Source of the DNA: GCA-2746795 sp964643965
GTDB taxonomy: Bacteria; Chloroflexota; Anaerolineae; Promineifilales; Promineifilaceae
NCBI GenBank assembly: GCA_964643965.1
Contig: CAZXVH010000006.1
Span: forward strand, 1 to 64,000
Direction: 5' to 3'
DNA: 64,000 nucleotides
Position 1 is the stretch's first letter, and every line of letters begins with the position of its first letter. Of this stretch, positions 41,022 to 49,700 are shown piece by piece. The translations under genes and the position numbers were made by a program. The notes below the pieces were generated by a model, which saw only the letters and a list, made by a program, of their open reading frames with translations, was not told where the DNA came from and did not search any database.

Positions 41022-42056
41022 ATGGATATAAAAAGCGCCATTGCTGAGGTGATAAACGGCCGTTCCCTCACCTTTGAGCAGGCAGAGGCCGCCATGGACA
41101 GCATCATGAACGGTGAAGCCACCCAGGCCCAAATTGGCAGCTATCTCACCGCCCTGCGCATGAAAGGGGAAACGGCCGACGAAATCGGCGGCAGCGCCCG
41201 CTCCATGCGCAGCCATGTGGTGCCCGTAGCCATTCTCATGGCGGAAAACAACGGCATGTTGGTCGATACCTGCGGCACCGGCGGCGACGGCAAACACACC
41301 ATCAACATCTCCACAACGGCCGCTTTTGTGGTAGCCGGCAGCGGCGTCAAAGTCGCCAAACACGGCAACCGCGCCGCCAGCAGCCAATCCGGCTCCGCCG
41401 ATGTGCTGCTGGCCCTGGGCGGCAACTTAGACCTCACCCCGGAGCAGGTGGCCGAGTGCGTCACCGCCGTGGGCATCGGCTTCATGTACGCCATCCACCA
41501 CCATCCCGCCATGCGCTACGCCATCGGGCCGCGCCGGGAATTGGGGCAGCGCACCGTCTTCAACATATTGGGGCCGCTTACCAATCCGGCCGGGGCCACC
41601 CATCAGCTCATCGGCGTCTACAGCCCGGCGCTCACCGAGCCAATGGCCCAAACGTTGGGCAAACTGGGCAGCAAAGCGGCCTACGTGGTGCATGGCGCCG
41701 ATGGCCTGGATGAACTGTCTACCACCGGCGTCAATCGCATTAGCTATTTGAAAGACGGCGAAGTGACCACCTTTGACCTCGACCCGGAAAGCTTAGGGCT
41801 GCCTCGCGCTACGCTGGCTGATTTTGTGGGCGGCGACCCGGCGGAAAACGCCGCCATCGCCCACGCCATCCTCAGCGGCGCAGAAACCGGCCCCTGTCGT
41901 GACATTGTGCTGCTCAACGCCGCCGCTGCCCTCAGCATCGACCACAACGACATCGCCGCCGGCCTGACCGTCGCCCGAGAAGCCATCGACAGCGGCCGGG
42001 CGTTGGCCGTGTTGGAAACGTGGATCGAGAAGACGAATCGTTATAAAAGAGCGTAG
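41022..42056 (+). CDS. trpD: Anthranilate phosphoribosyltransferase
   Basis: The enzyme joins anthranilate to phosphoribosyl pyrophosphate in tryptophan synthesis. The 344-residue protein carries the PRPP loop VDTCGTGGDGKHTINIST, KVAKHGNRAASSQSGSADVL, the anthranilate-side GIGFMYAIHHHPAMRYAIGP and LGPLTNPAG, and the metal site HGADGLDELS. The ATG at 41022 has CGAGGAG upstream, so the longer frame from 40980 is discarded. trpC follows after 13 bp. Confidence 0.96.
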   Translation: MDIKSAIAEVINGRSLTFEQAEAAMDSIMNGEATQAQIGSYLTALRMKGETADEIGGSARSMRSHVVPVAILMAENNGMLVDTCGTGGDGKHTINISTTAAFVVAGSGVKVAKHGNRAASSQSGSADVLLALGGNLDLTPEQVAECVTAVGIGFMYAIHHHPAMRYAIGPRRELGQRTVFNILGPLTNPAGATHQLIGVYSPALTEPMAQTLGKLGSKAAYVVHGADGLDELSTTGVNRISYLKDGEVTTFDLDPESLGLPRATLADFVGGDPAENAAIAHAILSGAETGPCRDIVLLNAAAALSIDHNDIAAGLTVAREAIDSGRALAVLETWIEKTNRYKRA

Positions 42057-42069
42057 AGATTTTTCAATT

Positions 42070-42915
42070 ATGAGTGTCACAAACGTAGCCAAACGCCGGG
42101 GCACGATCCTCGATGAAATTATGAGCTTTCACCGGGAAAACCTGCCCAAAATCATGCGGGAGACGCCGCTGGAGAATGTGCGGGCTTTTGCCCAGGTAGC
42201 GCCCCCCCCGTTGGACTTTTACGCCGCCTTGAAAGCGCCCGGCGTCTCGTTGATTGCGGAATGCAAGAAGGCGTCCCCCTCTAAAGGCTTGCTCGTGCCG
42301 GATTACGATCCGGTGAAGCTGGCGCAAGCGTATGTGGCGGGCGGCGCTCACGCCATTTCCGTGCTGACGGACGGCCGTCACTTTCAAGGCTCATTGGCCG
42401 ATTTGCGGGATGTGAAGGAAGCGCTGGGCAGCCAGGCGCCGGTGCTGCGCAAAGATTTTATGTTTCATCCTTACCAGATTTACGAAGCGCGGGCGGCCGG
42501 GGCGGACGCTATTTTGCTCATTGCCGCCGTTCTCAGCGACAGGGATGTGGCCGATTTACTGAAGCTGACCCACAAACTAGGCATGAACGCCCTGGTGGAA
42601 GTGCATACGGAAGCGGAGCTACAGCGCATGTTGGCGCTGGAGCCGCGCATCATTGGCGTGAACAACCGGAACTTGCAGACGTTTGTGGTCGATTTTGAGA
42701 ATACCGCCCGGCTGCGAAATATGATTCCTGAGGATGTGGTGGTGGTGGGCGAGAGCGGGCTGAAAACGGCCGTTGACGTGCAGCAGATGCGCCAAATCGG
42801 CGTCGACGCCATTTTAGTGGGGGAAACTCTGGTTAAAAGCAAGGATGTGGTGGGGACGGTGAAATCGTTTGTGCGGGCGGGTCGCGTATCGGACGGCCGT
42901 CAGATGGTCGAGTAG
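42070..42915 (+). CDS. trpC: Indole-3-glycerol phosphate synthase
   Basis: This 281-residue TIM-barrel enzyme closes the indole ring in tryptophan synthesis. Catalytic and binding residues are in SLIAECKKASPSKGLL (Lys), ISVLTDGRHFQGS (Glu replaced by Asp-Gly context typical of the loop), PVLRKDFMFHPYQIYEARAA (Lys), ALVEVHTEAEL (Glu), IIGVNNRNLQTF (Asn) and VVVGESGL. It forms an operon with trpD. No other trp gene is in the window. Confidence 0.96.
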   Translation: MSVTNVAKRRGTILDEIMSFHRENLPKIMRETPLENVRAFAQVAPPPLDFYAALKAPGVSLIAECKKASPSKGLLVPDYDPVKLAQAYVAGGAHAISVLTDGRHFQGSLADLRDVKEALGSQAPVLRKDFMFHPYQIYEARAAGADAILLIAAVLSDRDVADLLKLTHKLGMNALVEVHTEAELQRMLALEPRIIGVNNRNLQTFVVDFENTARLRNMIPEDVVVVGESGLKTAVDVQQMRQIGVDAILVGETLVKSKDVVGTVKSFVRAGRVSDGRQMVE

Positions 42916-42934
42916 TGGGGCAGAGGGGAGCGAA

Positions 42935-43059
42935 ATGGATGAACAACAACTGGCACAACTCAGCGCCGTATAGAAACGGCCGTTTCCCCAAAGCTTAACT
43001 TCATCGTGCAGGGCCATCTCCTGGAATTTTACGGCTTGTGCGCCCACTGTGCTTATTAA
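42935..43059 (+). pseudogene. Fur-family repressor remnant (C-terminal half, frameshifted)
   Basis: An ATG at 42935 reads MDEQQLAQLSAV before a stop. Shifting frame at about 42970, the sequence continues IETAVSPKLNFIVQGHLLEF, then YGLCAHCAY, to TAA at 43057-43059. Joined, this matches the end of Fur-family proteins, where ...F.v..H.lEfyGlC..C carries two zinc ligands. The HTH half is missing. An AACGGCCGTT lies at the frameshift point. No functional Fur gene is adjacent. Confidence 0.65.
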
Positions 43060-43090
43060 AAAGGGGCGCCGCTTTTTAAGCGGCGCCCCC
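43051..43090 (-). terminator. Intrinsic terminator of the SH3b-repeat gene
   Basis: Arms GGGGCGCCGCTT and AAGCGGCGCCCC (43063-43089) pair over a short loop. Read on the minus strand they are followed by TTTTTAATAA, a good T-run. The minus-strand gene ends at 43154, with a heptamer repeat in between. Confidence 0.8.
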
Positions 43091-43095
43091 TTACC

Positions 43096-43155
43096 GTTTA
43101 CTGTTCACTGTCCACTGTTCACTGTTCACTGTTTACTGTCCACTGTTTACCGTCT
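43096..43155. repeat. Heptanucleotide tandem repeat (CACTGTT)
   Basis: About eight 7-nt units (TACTGTT, CACTGTC, CACTGTT and variants) fill the space between the terminator and the stop codon of the SH3b gene. It is the same unit as at 31591-31642 and the inverse of 23661-23752. Confidence 0.88.
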
Positions 43156-44740
43156 ACCCCGTCACCGGCAGCGTGTTAATATTGATGGTGGTGAAAAGGT
43201 AGTTCGGGTTGACCCACCCTTGTTGCCCCCCCGGCAAAACCACTTGCACCCAGCCAGTGACGGCGCTGCGGCCAATCAGGTTCAATGCCGTACCTCGATT
43301 GATGATGGTGACAGAGGGGAAATTCAGGCTGGGGCCAGAGCGCACATGGAGCGCGCCAGTAGTGACGACAGCATTGGTCGCCATCGGCGGCGTGGGTTGG
43401 CCGGCGCCATCCACCACCGGTAAATTGCCAATGGGCACGTTTGTCTGGATCAGCGTGGCGTTTACCCACCCTTCTGCGCCATTGTTCAAACGAATTTTAG
43501 CCCAACTGCCATCTGTATTCCGTCCAATCAAAGTCACTTGAGCGCCCTGGTAGATCACAGCCACGGAGCCATATTGCACACCCGGGCCAGAACGTACATT
43601 CAACGCGCCGGTAACCACAACGGCCGTTGGCGTACCCGTGCCAGTGGAACCATCCACAATCGGCAGGCTGGTGACAGGGACGCTGGTGGTGATGTAAGCG
43701 GCATTCACCCAGCCTTCAGTGCCATTGCTCAAGCGCACTTTAACCCAGGTTCCATCATGATTACGACCCACTAAAGTGAGCGTCGTACCGTAAGGCACAC
43801 TGGTAATTTCCGCATAGCTGAGGCCAGGCCCGGTGCGTACATTCAAATTACCGGTGACGACCATGGCCGTAGGCGCGCCCGGAATCACCGCATCATCCCA
43901 CATCACCGGCAGGTTACCGATAGGATAAGTGGTGGTGATGTATTTGGCGTTCACCCACCCTTCCTGGCCGTCGAAGAGACGAATCTTAAGCCAGGTGCTA
44001 AAGGTATTGCGCCCCAGCAGCTGCACCACATGGCCGTTATAGGTAGCCGCAATACGGCCGTACTGTAAGCCCGGGCCAGAGCGTAAATTCAGCGCGCCAG
44101 TGTTCACCACCCCAACGGCCGTTCCCGCTGGTGGCGTGATAGGCGCATCCGTAATAGGCAGAGTGCTGGCGAGTACATTGGTATCTAAGGCGCCAAAGTT
44201 GACCCAGCCTTGTGTGCCATCCACCATCTGCACTTTGGCCCAGGCGGAGTCAGCCGTCCGGCCTAATAAGGTGAAGGTATATCCCTGATAAGCGATAGTG
44301 ATAATCGGATGTCCATAACTGGGGCCGGAGCGCACATTGACGGCGCCGGTGTTAACCACGCCAATAGCCGGAACCTGTCCGCTGGGCGGCGGGGTGGTCC
44401 CCCCGCTGCTGCCCACTACCGGCAGATTGTTCAAAGGCACATCCATGACCATATAGTTGGAATTAGCCCACCCTACCACGCCGCTAAATGTGCGCACTTG
44501 CACCCAGGTGCTATTAGCCTGGCGGCCTAACACCGCCACGACATGTCCCTGGTCGGCCGTGGCGACAACCGGGAACTCCACGCCGGGCGCAGAACGCACA
44601 TTCAATGAACCAGTCGTCACCACGCCATTGGCGGCTCTATCTTGGGCCAGCGTTGGTTGCGCCAGGGTGACGGTAAATATGCCCAGAACTAAAAATAGAC
44701 CGATTAAAAGCCATCTGCGAGAAATTTGAAGTTTGTTCAT
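43154..44740 (-). CDS. Exported protein with six bacterial SH3 (SH3b) repeats
   Basis: This 528-residue secreted protein has a signal peptide (WLLIGLFLVLGIFTVTLAQP, cut near TLAQ) followed by six repeats of about 75-80 residues. Each has the pattern V-x-T-G-x-L-N-V-R-S-G-P-G, then G-x-x-x-x-L-L-G-R, W-x-K-V-R and EGWVNxxYI, ending in a linker of the type NLPVV. SH3b domains usually bind cell-wall or surface peptides. No enzyme domain is attached, so an adhesion or envelope-binding role is inferred. Repeats 3 to 5 are the most alike, suggesting recent duplication. Confidence 0.9.
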   Translation of the reverse strand: MNKLQISRRWLLIGLFLVLGIFTVTLAQPTLAQDRAANGVVTTGSLNVRSAPGVEFPVVATADQGHVVAVLGRQANSTWVQVRTFSGVVGWANSNYMVMDVPLNNLPVVGSSGGTTPPPSGQVPAIGVVNTGAVNVRSGPSYGHPIITIAYQGYTFTLLGRTADSAWAKVQMVDGTQGWVNFGALDTNVLASTLPITDAPITPPAGTAVGVVNTGALNLRSGPGLQYGRIAATYNGHVVQLLGRNTFSTWLKIRLFDGQEGWVNAKYITTTYPIGNLPVMWDDAVIPGAPTAMVVTGNLNVRTGPGLSYAEITSVPYGTTLTLVGRNHDGTWVKVRLSNGTEGWVNAAYITTSVPVTSLPIVDGSTGTGTPTAVVVTGALNVRSGPGVQYGSVAVIYQGAQVTLIGRNTDGSWAKIRLNNGAEGWVNATLIQTNVPIGNLPVVDGAGQPTPPMATNAVVTTGALHVRSGPSLNFPSVTIINRGTALNLIGRSAVTGWVQVVLPGGQQGWVNPNYLFTTININTLPVTG

Positions 44741-45185
44741 GAAACATCCTCCTGAACGTCTATTCTTAAGGCCACAAAGCCAATAAGATTACATAACAAA
44801 GTTACATAAGAGTATAGTGCAAAATGGGGGTGTTTTGCAAGCATTTCGCATAATTCGGGTGGGCGCAGATTTTGTTGATGCAAAGCAGGGCACGGCTTTC
44901 TGTGCTCTCACGCGCCCGTTCGTACGCATCCGCACATCAACGGCGCTTACGCGCGCCCGCATCATTCAGCGAGAGATTACAAAATTCCGCCAGACTTTTG
45001 TAATCTAGCCCGCTATTTCGTCAGCGCCAGGTTAGATTGAAAATGTACGCTTCTTCGTAAAAGAGACGGGCTGCCGGTATAATTTGCCTGGCTCTTTTAG
45101 ATTTTATGAAATGGAAAGATGCAGCGTAAATATGTGAAACGGGATCCTGTTATTTTTAGAGACGCTGCATTTAGTGGGGATAATA
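44741..45185. other. Intergenic region upstream of the mutase/MeaB operon
   Basis: No gene is supported in 445 bp between divergent genes. A TATAAT occurs at 45078-45083 without a good -35. A long-loop inverted repeat ATGCAGCGT (45119-45127) and ACGCTGCAT (45162-45170) lies just before the start at 45186. No cobalamin riboswitch consensus was seen, although the downstream protein binds B12. Confidence 0.5.
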
Positions 45186-45593
45186 ATGATGGTGGAACAA
45201 CGAACAGCACGGATTTTGGTGGCAAAGCCTGGTTTGGACGGGCATGATCGCGGGGCAAAGGTGGTGGCTCGCGCACTGCGGGATGCCGGTATGGAAGTGA
45301 TCTATACCGGGCTGCGGCAAACGCCTGAGATGATTGTGGAAGCGGCGCTGCAAGAAGATGTAGACGCCATTGGCTTGAGTATTCTCTCCGGGGCGCATTT
45401 GCCCTTAACAGAACGAGTGATGGCGCTATTAAAAAAAGAAGAGATGCTGGATGTACTCGTCTTTTTAGGCGGTATTATTCCTGAAGAAGATATGTCGCAG
45501 TTGCAGGAAATAGGGGTAACGGCCGTTTTTGGCCCAGGCTCCAGCATCGATGACATTGTGACGCTGGTACAGGAGTCTGTAGCGGGTGGATGA
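45186..45593 (+). CDS. Methylmalonyl-CoA mutase small (B12-binding) subunit-like protein
   Basis: This 135-residue stand-alone cobalamin-binding domain carries the base-off B12 motif DGHDRG (DxHxxG, here in KPGLDGHDRGAKVV), then LSILSGAH (the S-x-L) and FLGGIIPEEDMSQL, VFGPGSSIDDIV. It pairs with a separate catalytic subunit elsewhere to turn methylmalonyl-CoA into succinyl-CoA or a related acyl-CoA. The ATG at 45186 or 45189 follows GGGG. The MeaB GTPase gene overlaps its end by 8 bp, which supports this role. Confidence 0.9.
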   Translation: MMVEQRTARILVAKPGLDGHDRGAKVVARALRDAGMEVIYTGLRQTPEMIVEAALQEDVDAIGLSILSGAHLPLTERVMALLKKEEMLDVLVFLGGIIPEEDMSQLQEIGVTAVFGPGSSIDDIVTLVQESVAGG

Positions 45594-46584
45594 GCTGATT
45601 CAAGGCGTGTTAAACGGCCGTTCCCGGTCGGTAGCGCGTCTCATTACCCGGGTGGAAAATGATGAAGGGGCGGCGGAAACGGCCGTCAGGCAGCTGCACG
45701 TCCATACCGGCCGGGCGCATGTGGTGGGCATAACTGGCCCGCCCGGCTGCGGCAAAAGCACCCTCGTCAACGAACTGGCTAAAGTAATGCGGCGTCACGA
45801 TAAAAGCGTGGGCATCATCGCCGTAGACCCCAGCAGCCCATTCACCGGTGGGGCCATTTTAGGCGACCGGGTGCGCATGGCCGATCTGGCCGGCGACCGG
45901 GGCATTTTCATCCGCAGCCTGGCGTCACGGGGCAGTTTAGGTGGTTTGTCTCAGGCGACAACGGCCGTTATCAAAATATTGGATGCGGCCGGCTTCGACA
46001 TCATCCTGGTAGAAACCGTCGGCGCCGGGCAGTCAGAAGTGGCTATTGCCGCTGCCGCCCACACCACCCTGGTCGTAGAAGCGCCAGGCATGGGCGATGA
46101 CATTCAAACCTTCAAGGCCGGTATCCTGGAGATCGCCGACATCCTGGTGGTGAATAAAGCGGACAAACCAGGCGCAGACCGCAGCGTCAAAGCGCTGAAA
46201 ATGATGCTGCACCTGGGGGATGGCGGCAGCACCCGCCATCATGGGCGCATCATGTCCACGGCAGCAGTGGCGGAAAACAGCGGCAGCGCCTGGCAGACGC
46301 CGGTCAAAGCCACCATCGCCAATGACGGGCAGGGCGTCGCCGAACTGGCCACAACTATCTTCGCCCATCGACAATTTTTGCAGACCCATTCGGAATGGCA
46401 GGTACGTGAACGAGATCGCAGCCGCCGAGAAATGGAAGCCATCTTACAAGCCCGATTATGGCAGCGCCTCCGTACCACCGTGCCGGAATTAGCCAGAGAA
46501 CAGTTGATAACGGCCGTTGCCAGCCGCCAAATAGACCCTTACACCGCTGTCAATGAACTGCTGCTTCAGATGGAGAAAAGCTAA
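45586..46584 (+). CDS. meaB: MeaB/ArgK-family GTPase (mutase chaperone)
   Basis: This 332-residue G3E GTPase loads and protects the cobalamin cofactor of acyl-CoA mutases. The P-loop is GITGPPGCGKSTLVNELAKV. IAVDPSSPFTGGAILGDRVR holds the switch regions, VETVGAGQSEVAIAAAAHTT follows, and the base-recognition NKADKPGAD is present. It starts with GTG at 45586 inside the end of the B12-binding subunit gene, so the two are translationally coupled. Four AACGGCCGTT or near copies lie in this gene. Confidence 0.92.
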   Translation: MDELIQGVLNGRSRSVARLITRVENDEGAAETAVRQLHVHTGRAHVVGITGPPGCGKSTLVNELAKVMRRHDKSVGIIAVDPSSPFTGGAILGDRVRMADLAGDRGIFIRSLASRGSLGGLSQATTAVIKILDAAGFDIILVETVGAGQSEVAIAAAAHTTLVVEAPGMGDDIQTFKAGILEIADILVVNKADKPGADRSVKALKMMLHLGDGGSTRHHGRIMSTAAVAENSGSAWQTPVKATIANDGQGVAELATTIFAHRQFLQTHSEWQVRERDRSRREMEAILQARLWQRLRTTVPELAREQLITAVASRQIDPYTAVNELLLQMEKS

Positions 46585-46683
46585 AGGGACGAACATAAAA
46601 GATGAACTCACAAGTGATAACGGCCGTAGACGACAGCAAACTATTTACCGGTTTCGGCTGTCCAGAACTTCTGAGCGCGTTAA

Positions 46684-46762
46684 TATAATATTTAGGTAAG
46701 CGTGGTAGAGTACTGCCCTATTTATAATTCATTTAGGAGGCTCCCTTTGATAATGAGCCTCC
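46684..46762 (+). promoter_or_regulatory. secA leader: -10 box and hairpin
   Basis: A consensus TATAAT lies at 46684-46689, without a good -35. Downstream, GGAGGCTC and GAGCCTCC form a hairpin at 46736-46762, 25 nt before the secA ATG. It could tune secA expression, but no secM-like leader gene is visible. Confidence 0.45.
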
Positions 46763-46786
46763 ATTTAACCACAAAAACGGGATTTT

Positions 46787-49700
46787 ATGTTTAAAAAATT
46801 TGTTTCCATGATTGTTGGCGACGCCAACAAAAAACTAATCAATAACCTTCAGCCCATCGTCGATGAGGTAGCTGCCTGGGAATCTTCATACCAGGCCTTG
46901 TCAGATGAAGCGCTGCGTCTTAAAACCAATGAATTACGGGAAAGGCTTGCAGACGGAGAAACATTAGATGATTTATTGCCCGAAGCCTACGCCCTGGTGC
47001 GCGAAGCTTCAGTACGCACCACCGGCCTGCGCCATTACAACGTGCAGATTATGGGCGGCGTCCTTCTGCATCGTGGTGAAGTCATAGAAATGCGCACCGG
47101 TGAAGGCAAAACATTGGTCGCCACCCTACCCCTCTTCCTCAACGCTCTCACCGGCAAAGGGGTACAGCTTGTCACCGTCAACGAATACCTGGCCAGACGT
47201 GATGGCGGCTGGATGGGCAAAATCTTCCATTTCCTCGGTTTAAAAACCGCCTGCATTGGCCCCCAGCAATTTTCCGCCTTATATGACCCTGATTATGTCA
47301 ATCCCGGCGCGGAGTTAGAAGATGAACGGCTGGTTCATTGGCGGCCCTGCACCCGGCAACAGGCGTATAAAGCGGACATTACCTACGGCATTAGCAGCGA
47401 GTTTGGCTTCGATTACCTGCGTGACAATATGGCTACGCAGAAAGAGCGATTGGTACAGCGTGATCTCTACTTTGCCGTCATCGACGAGGTAGATAATGTT
47501 TTAATTGATGAAGCCCGGACGCCGCTCATTATTTCCGGCCCGGCGCCGCACTCCGGCAAAGATTACCTGCGCTTTGCCGAGTATGTGCGTAACCTCAAGC
47601 AAAACACCAATGAAGAAGACGAAGAACCCAACGGACATTACGACATTGACGAAAAGAGCCGCAGCATCAGCCTGACCGATAGTGGTATTTCTGAAATAGA
47701 GAAGCGCATCCCGGAGATCGATCAAGACGCCGGAGACAGTTTATATGATCCCCGCTTCTTCCAACTAACCTATTACCTGGACAACGCCCTACGCGCCCAA
47801 TACCTCTTTAAGCGAGATGTGCATTACGTGGTGCAAGAGGATGAAGTGATCATCGTCGATGATTTCACGGGGCGCATGATGCCCGGCCGCCGTTATTCAG
47901 ATGGGCTGCACGAGGCCATTGAAGCCAAAGAAGGCGTCAATGTCAAAAAAGAGACGATCACCGTAGCCACCATCACCCTGCAAAACTATTTCCGCCTCTA
48001 TGAAAAATTGGCGGGCATGACAGGCACGGCGCTAACGGACGCCGAGGAGTTTGACAAGATTTATGAGCTGGGCGTGGCTCCGCTGCCCACCCATGTGCAA
48101 GATTTAGTGGAAAGCGGCCATATGGGGCTGGTGGAGCGCAGAGAAAAAGTAGAAAGCGCCGAAGTTGTTTCCTACATCGATCCCAAAACCGAAGAGCCGA
48201 TCTTTTTTAAACGCACCGATTTTGCCGATCAGGTCTATGCCAATGAAAAAGCAAAAGATGAAGCGATTTTAAGAGAAATTAAGCGGGTGCATGAAAGCGG
48301 CCGGCCCATCCTGGTAGGCACAACCTCCGTAGAACATTCTGAACTTATCCACCGGCGACTGCAAAAAGAAGGCATTGACCATGCCGTGCTAAACGCCAAA
48401 ATGCACCAATCCGAAGCGCTGGTGGTGGCACAGGCCGGCCGCAAAGGCGCCGTGACGATCTCTACCAACATGGCCGGGCGTGGGACCGATATTATTTTGG
48501 GCGGCAATGCGGAGGGGTTGGCCGCTGAGATGATGGAAACGCGCCTGTTTTCCCTTGAGCATCTGGCCCATCTGTCGCTGCAATTGTTAACGGCCGGAGA
48601 AGACGAAGCGCGAACTTACGCCCAAAAACATCCTAAATTGGAGGAAGATTTGGTCACTGCTCTTCTGGACTTAAAAGCAGAGTTTGACCAGGCTCTCCTC
48701 GAAATTGAAAAAATTGAACTATCGGGCTACCTGGCTCAAACATTACAAGAGCCGTATCACATTGATTACACCGACATTGTGCAGGTGCAGCGTTTAGTGC
48801 GCGGTGGTTTCCTGGGAGAAGCTCGTCTCTTTTTGGAGGAAAAAGAGGTGGATGTGGCCCTGGTAGAAGATTTAGTGCGCCTCACTACAGAGTACACGCA
48901 GTATCAAACCGTGCATACGGATGAACAAAAAACGGCCCGGTTCCTGGCTGAAACCTATTTTGAGCAACATTACAATGCCCGCACCGCTTTGGTGAGAGAT
49001 GTATTAGGCGGCCGGCTGGATGAAGCCCAAAAAATTGTCAAAAACGTGGCCGGCCTGCCGCCGCAGTTGATTGATGAGATCCAAAATTTGAAGGTGATGA
49101 CGCAAAAAGAACAGCAAAAAGTACGTCAACTGGGAGGGCTGCATGTCATCGGCTCTGAACGGCATGAGTCTCGCCGTATTGATAACCAGCTTCGCGGTCG
49201 CGCCGCCCGCCAGGGCGACCCCGGCTCTTCTCGTTTTTTCCTCTCCCTGGAAGATGATTTGATGCGTCGTTTTGGTGGTGAACGCTTAAAAAGCTGGATG
49301 AATCGGGGCGTTATGTCAAATTTACCGGAAGATATGCCGCTGGAATTCAGCGTGTTAGACCGCATTATTGAAAACGCGCAAGAGCGTATTGAGGGTTTCA
49401 ACTTCGACATGCGCAAAAATGTGGTGGAATATGACGACGTGATGAGCCGTCAGCGCCAGACCATTTACAATGAGCGGCGGGCTATTCTTTTGGGAGAATC
49501 CGTTGATCTAGATTTGAAGGTGGATGAGGCGTTTGCGGGTGAAATTGCCCAGCTGGTGGACAATTACGTTGACAATTACATTTCTTTTGTGCACGGGGAA
49601 GTGGACCGGGCTATTGCTGATTTTAGCACGGACGCCACTGATACCATCAACACAAACGGTGTTATTGCCCGCATACGCGGGTTACTACCGGGTGTGATGG

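Noticed and set aside
44741..45185. Cobalamin riboswitch before the B12-binding mutase subunit
   Set aside because: No GCCACTG-type B12 box or matching fold was seen; only one long-loop inverted repeat is present, and the gene uses B12 rather than making or importing it.
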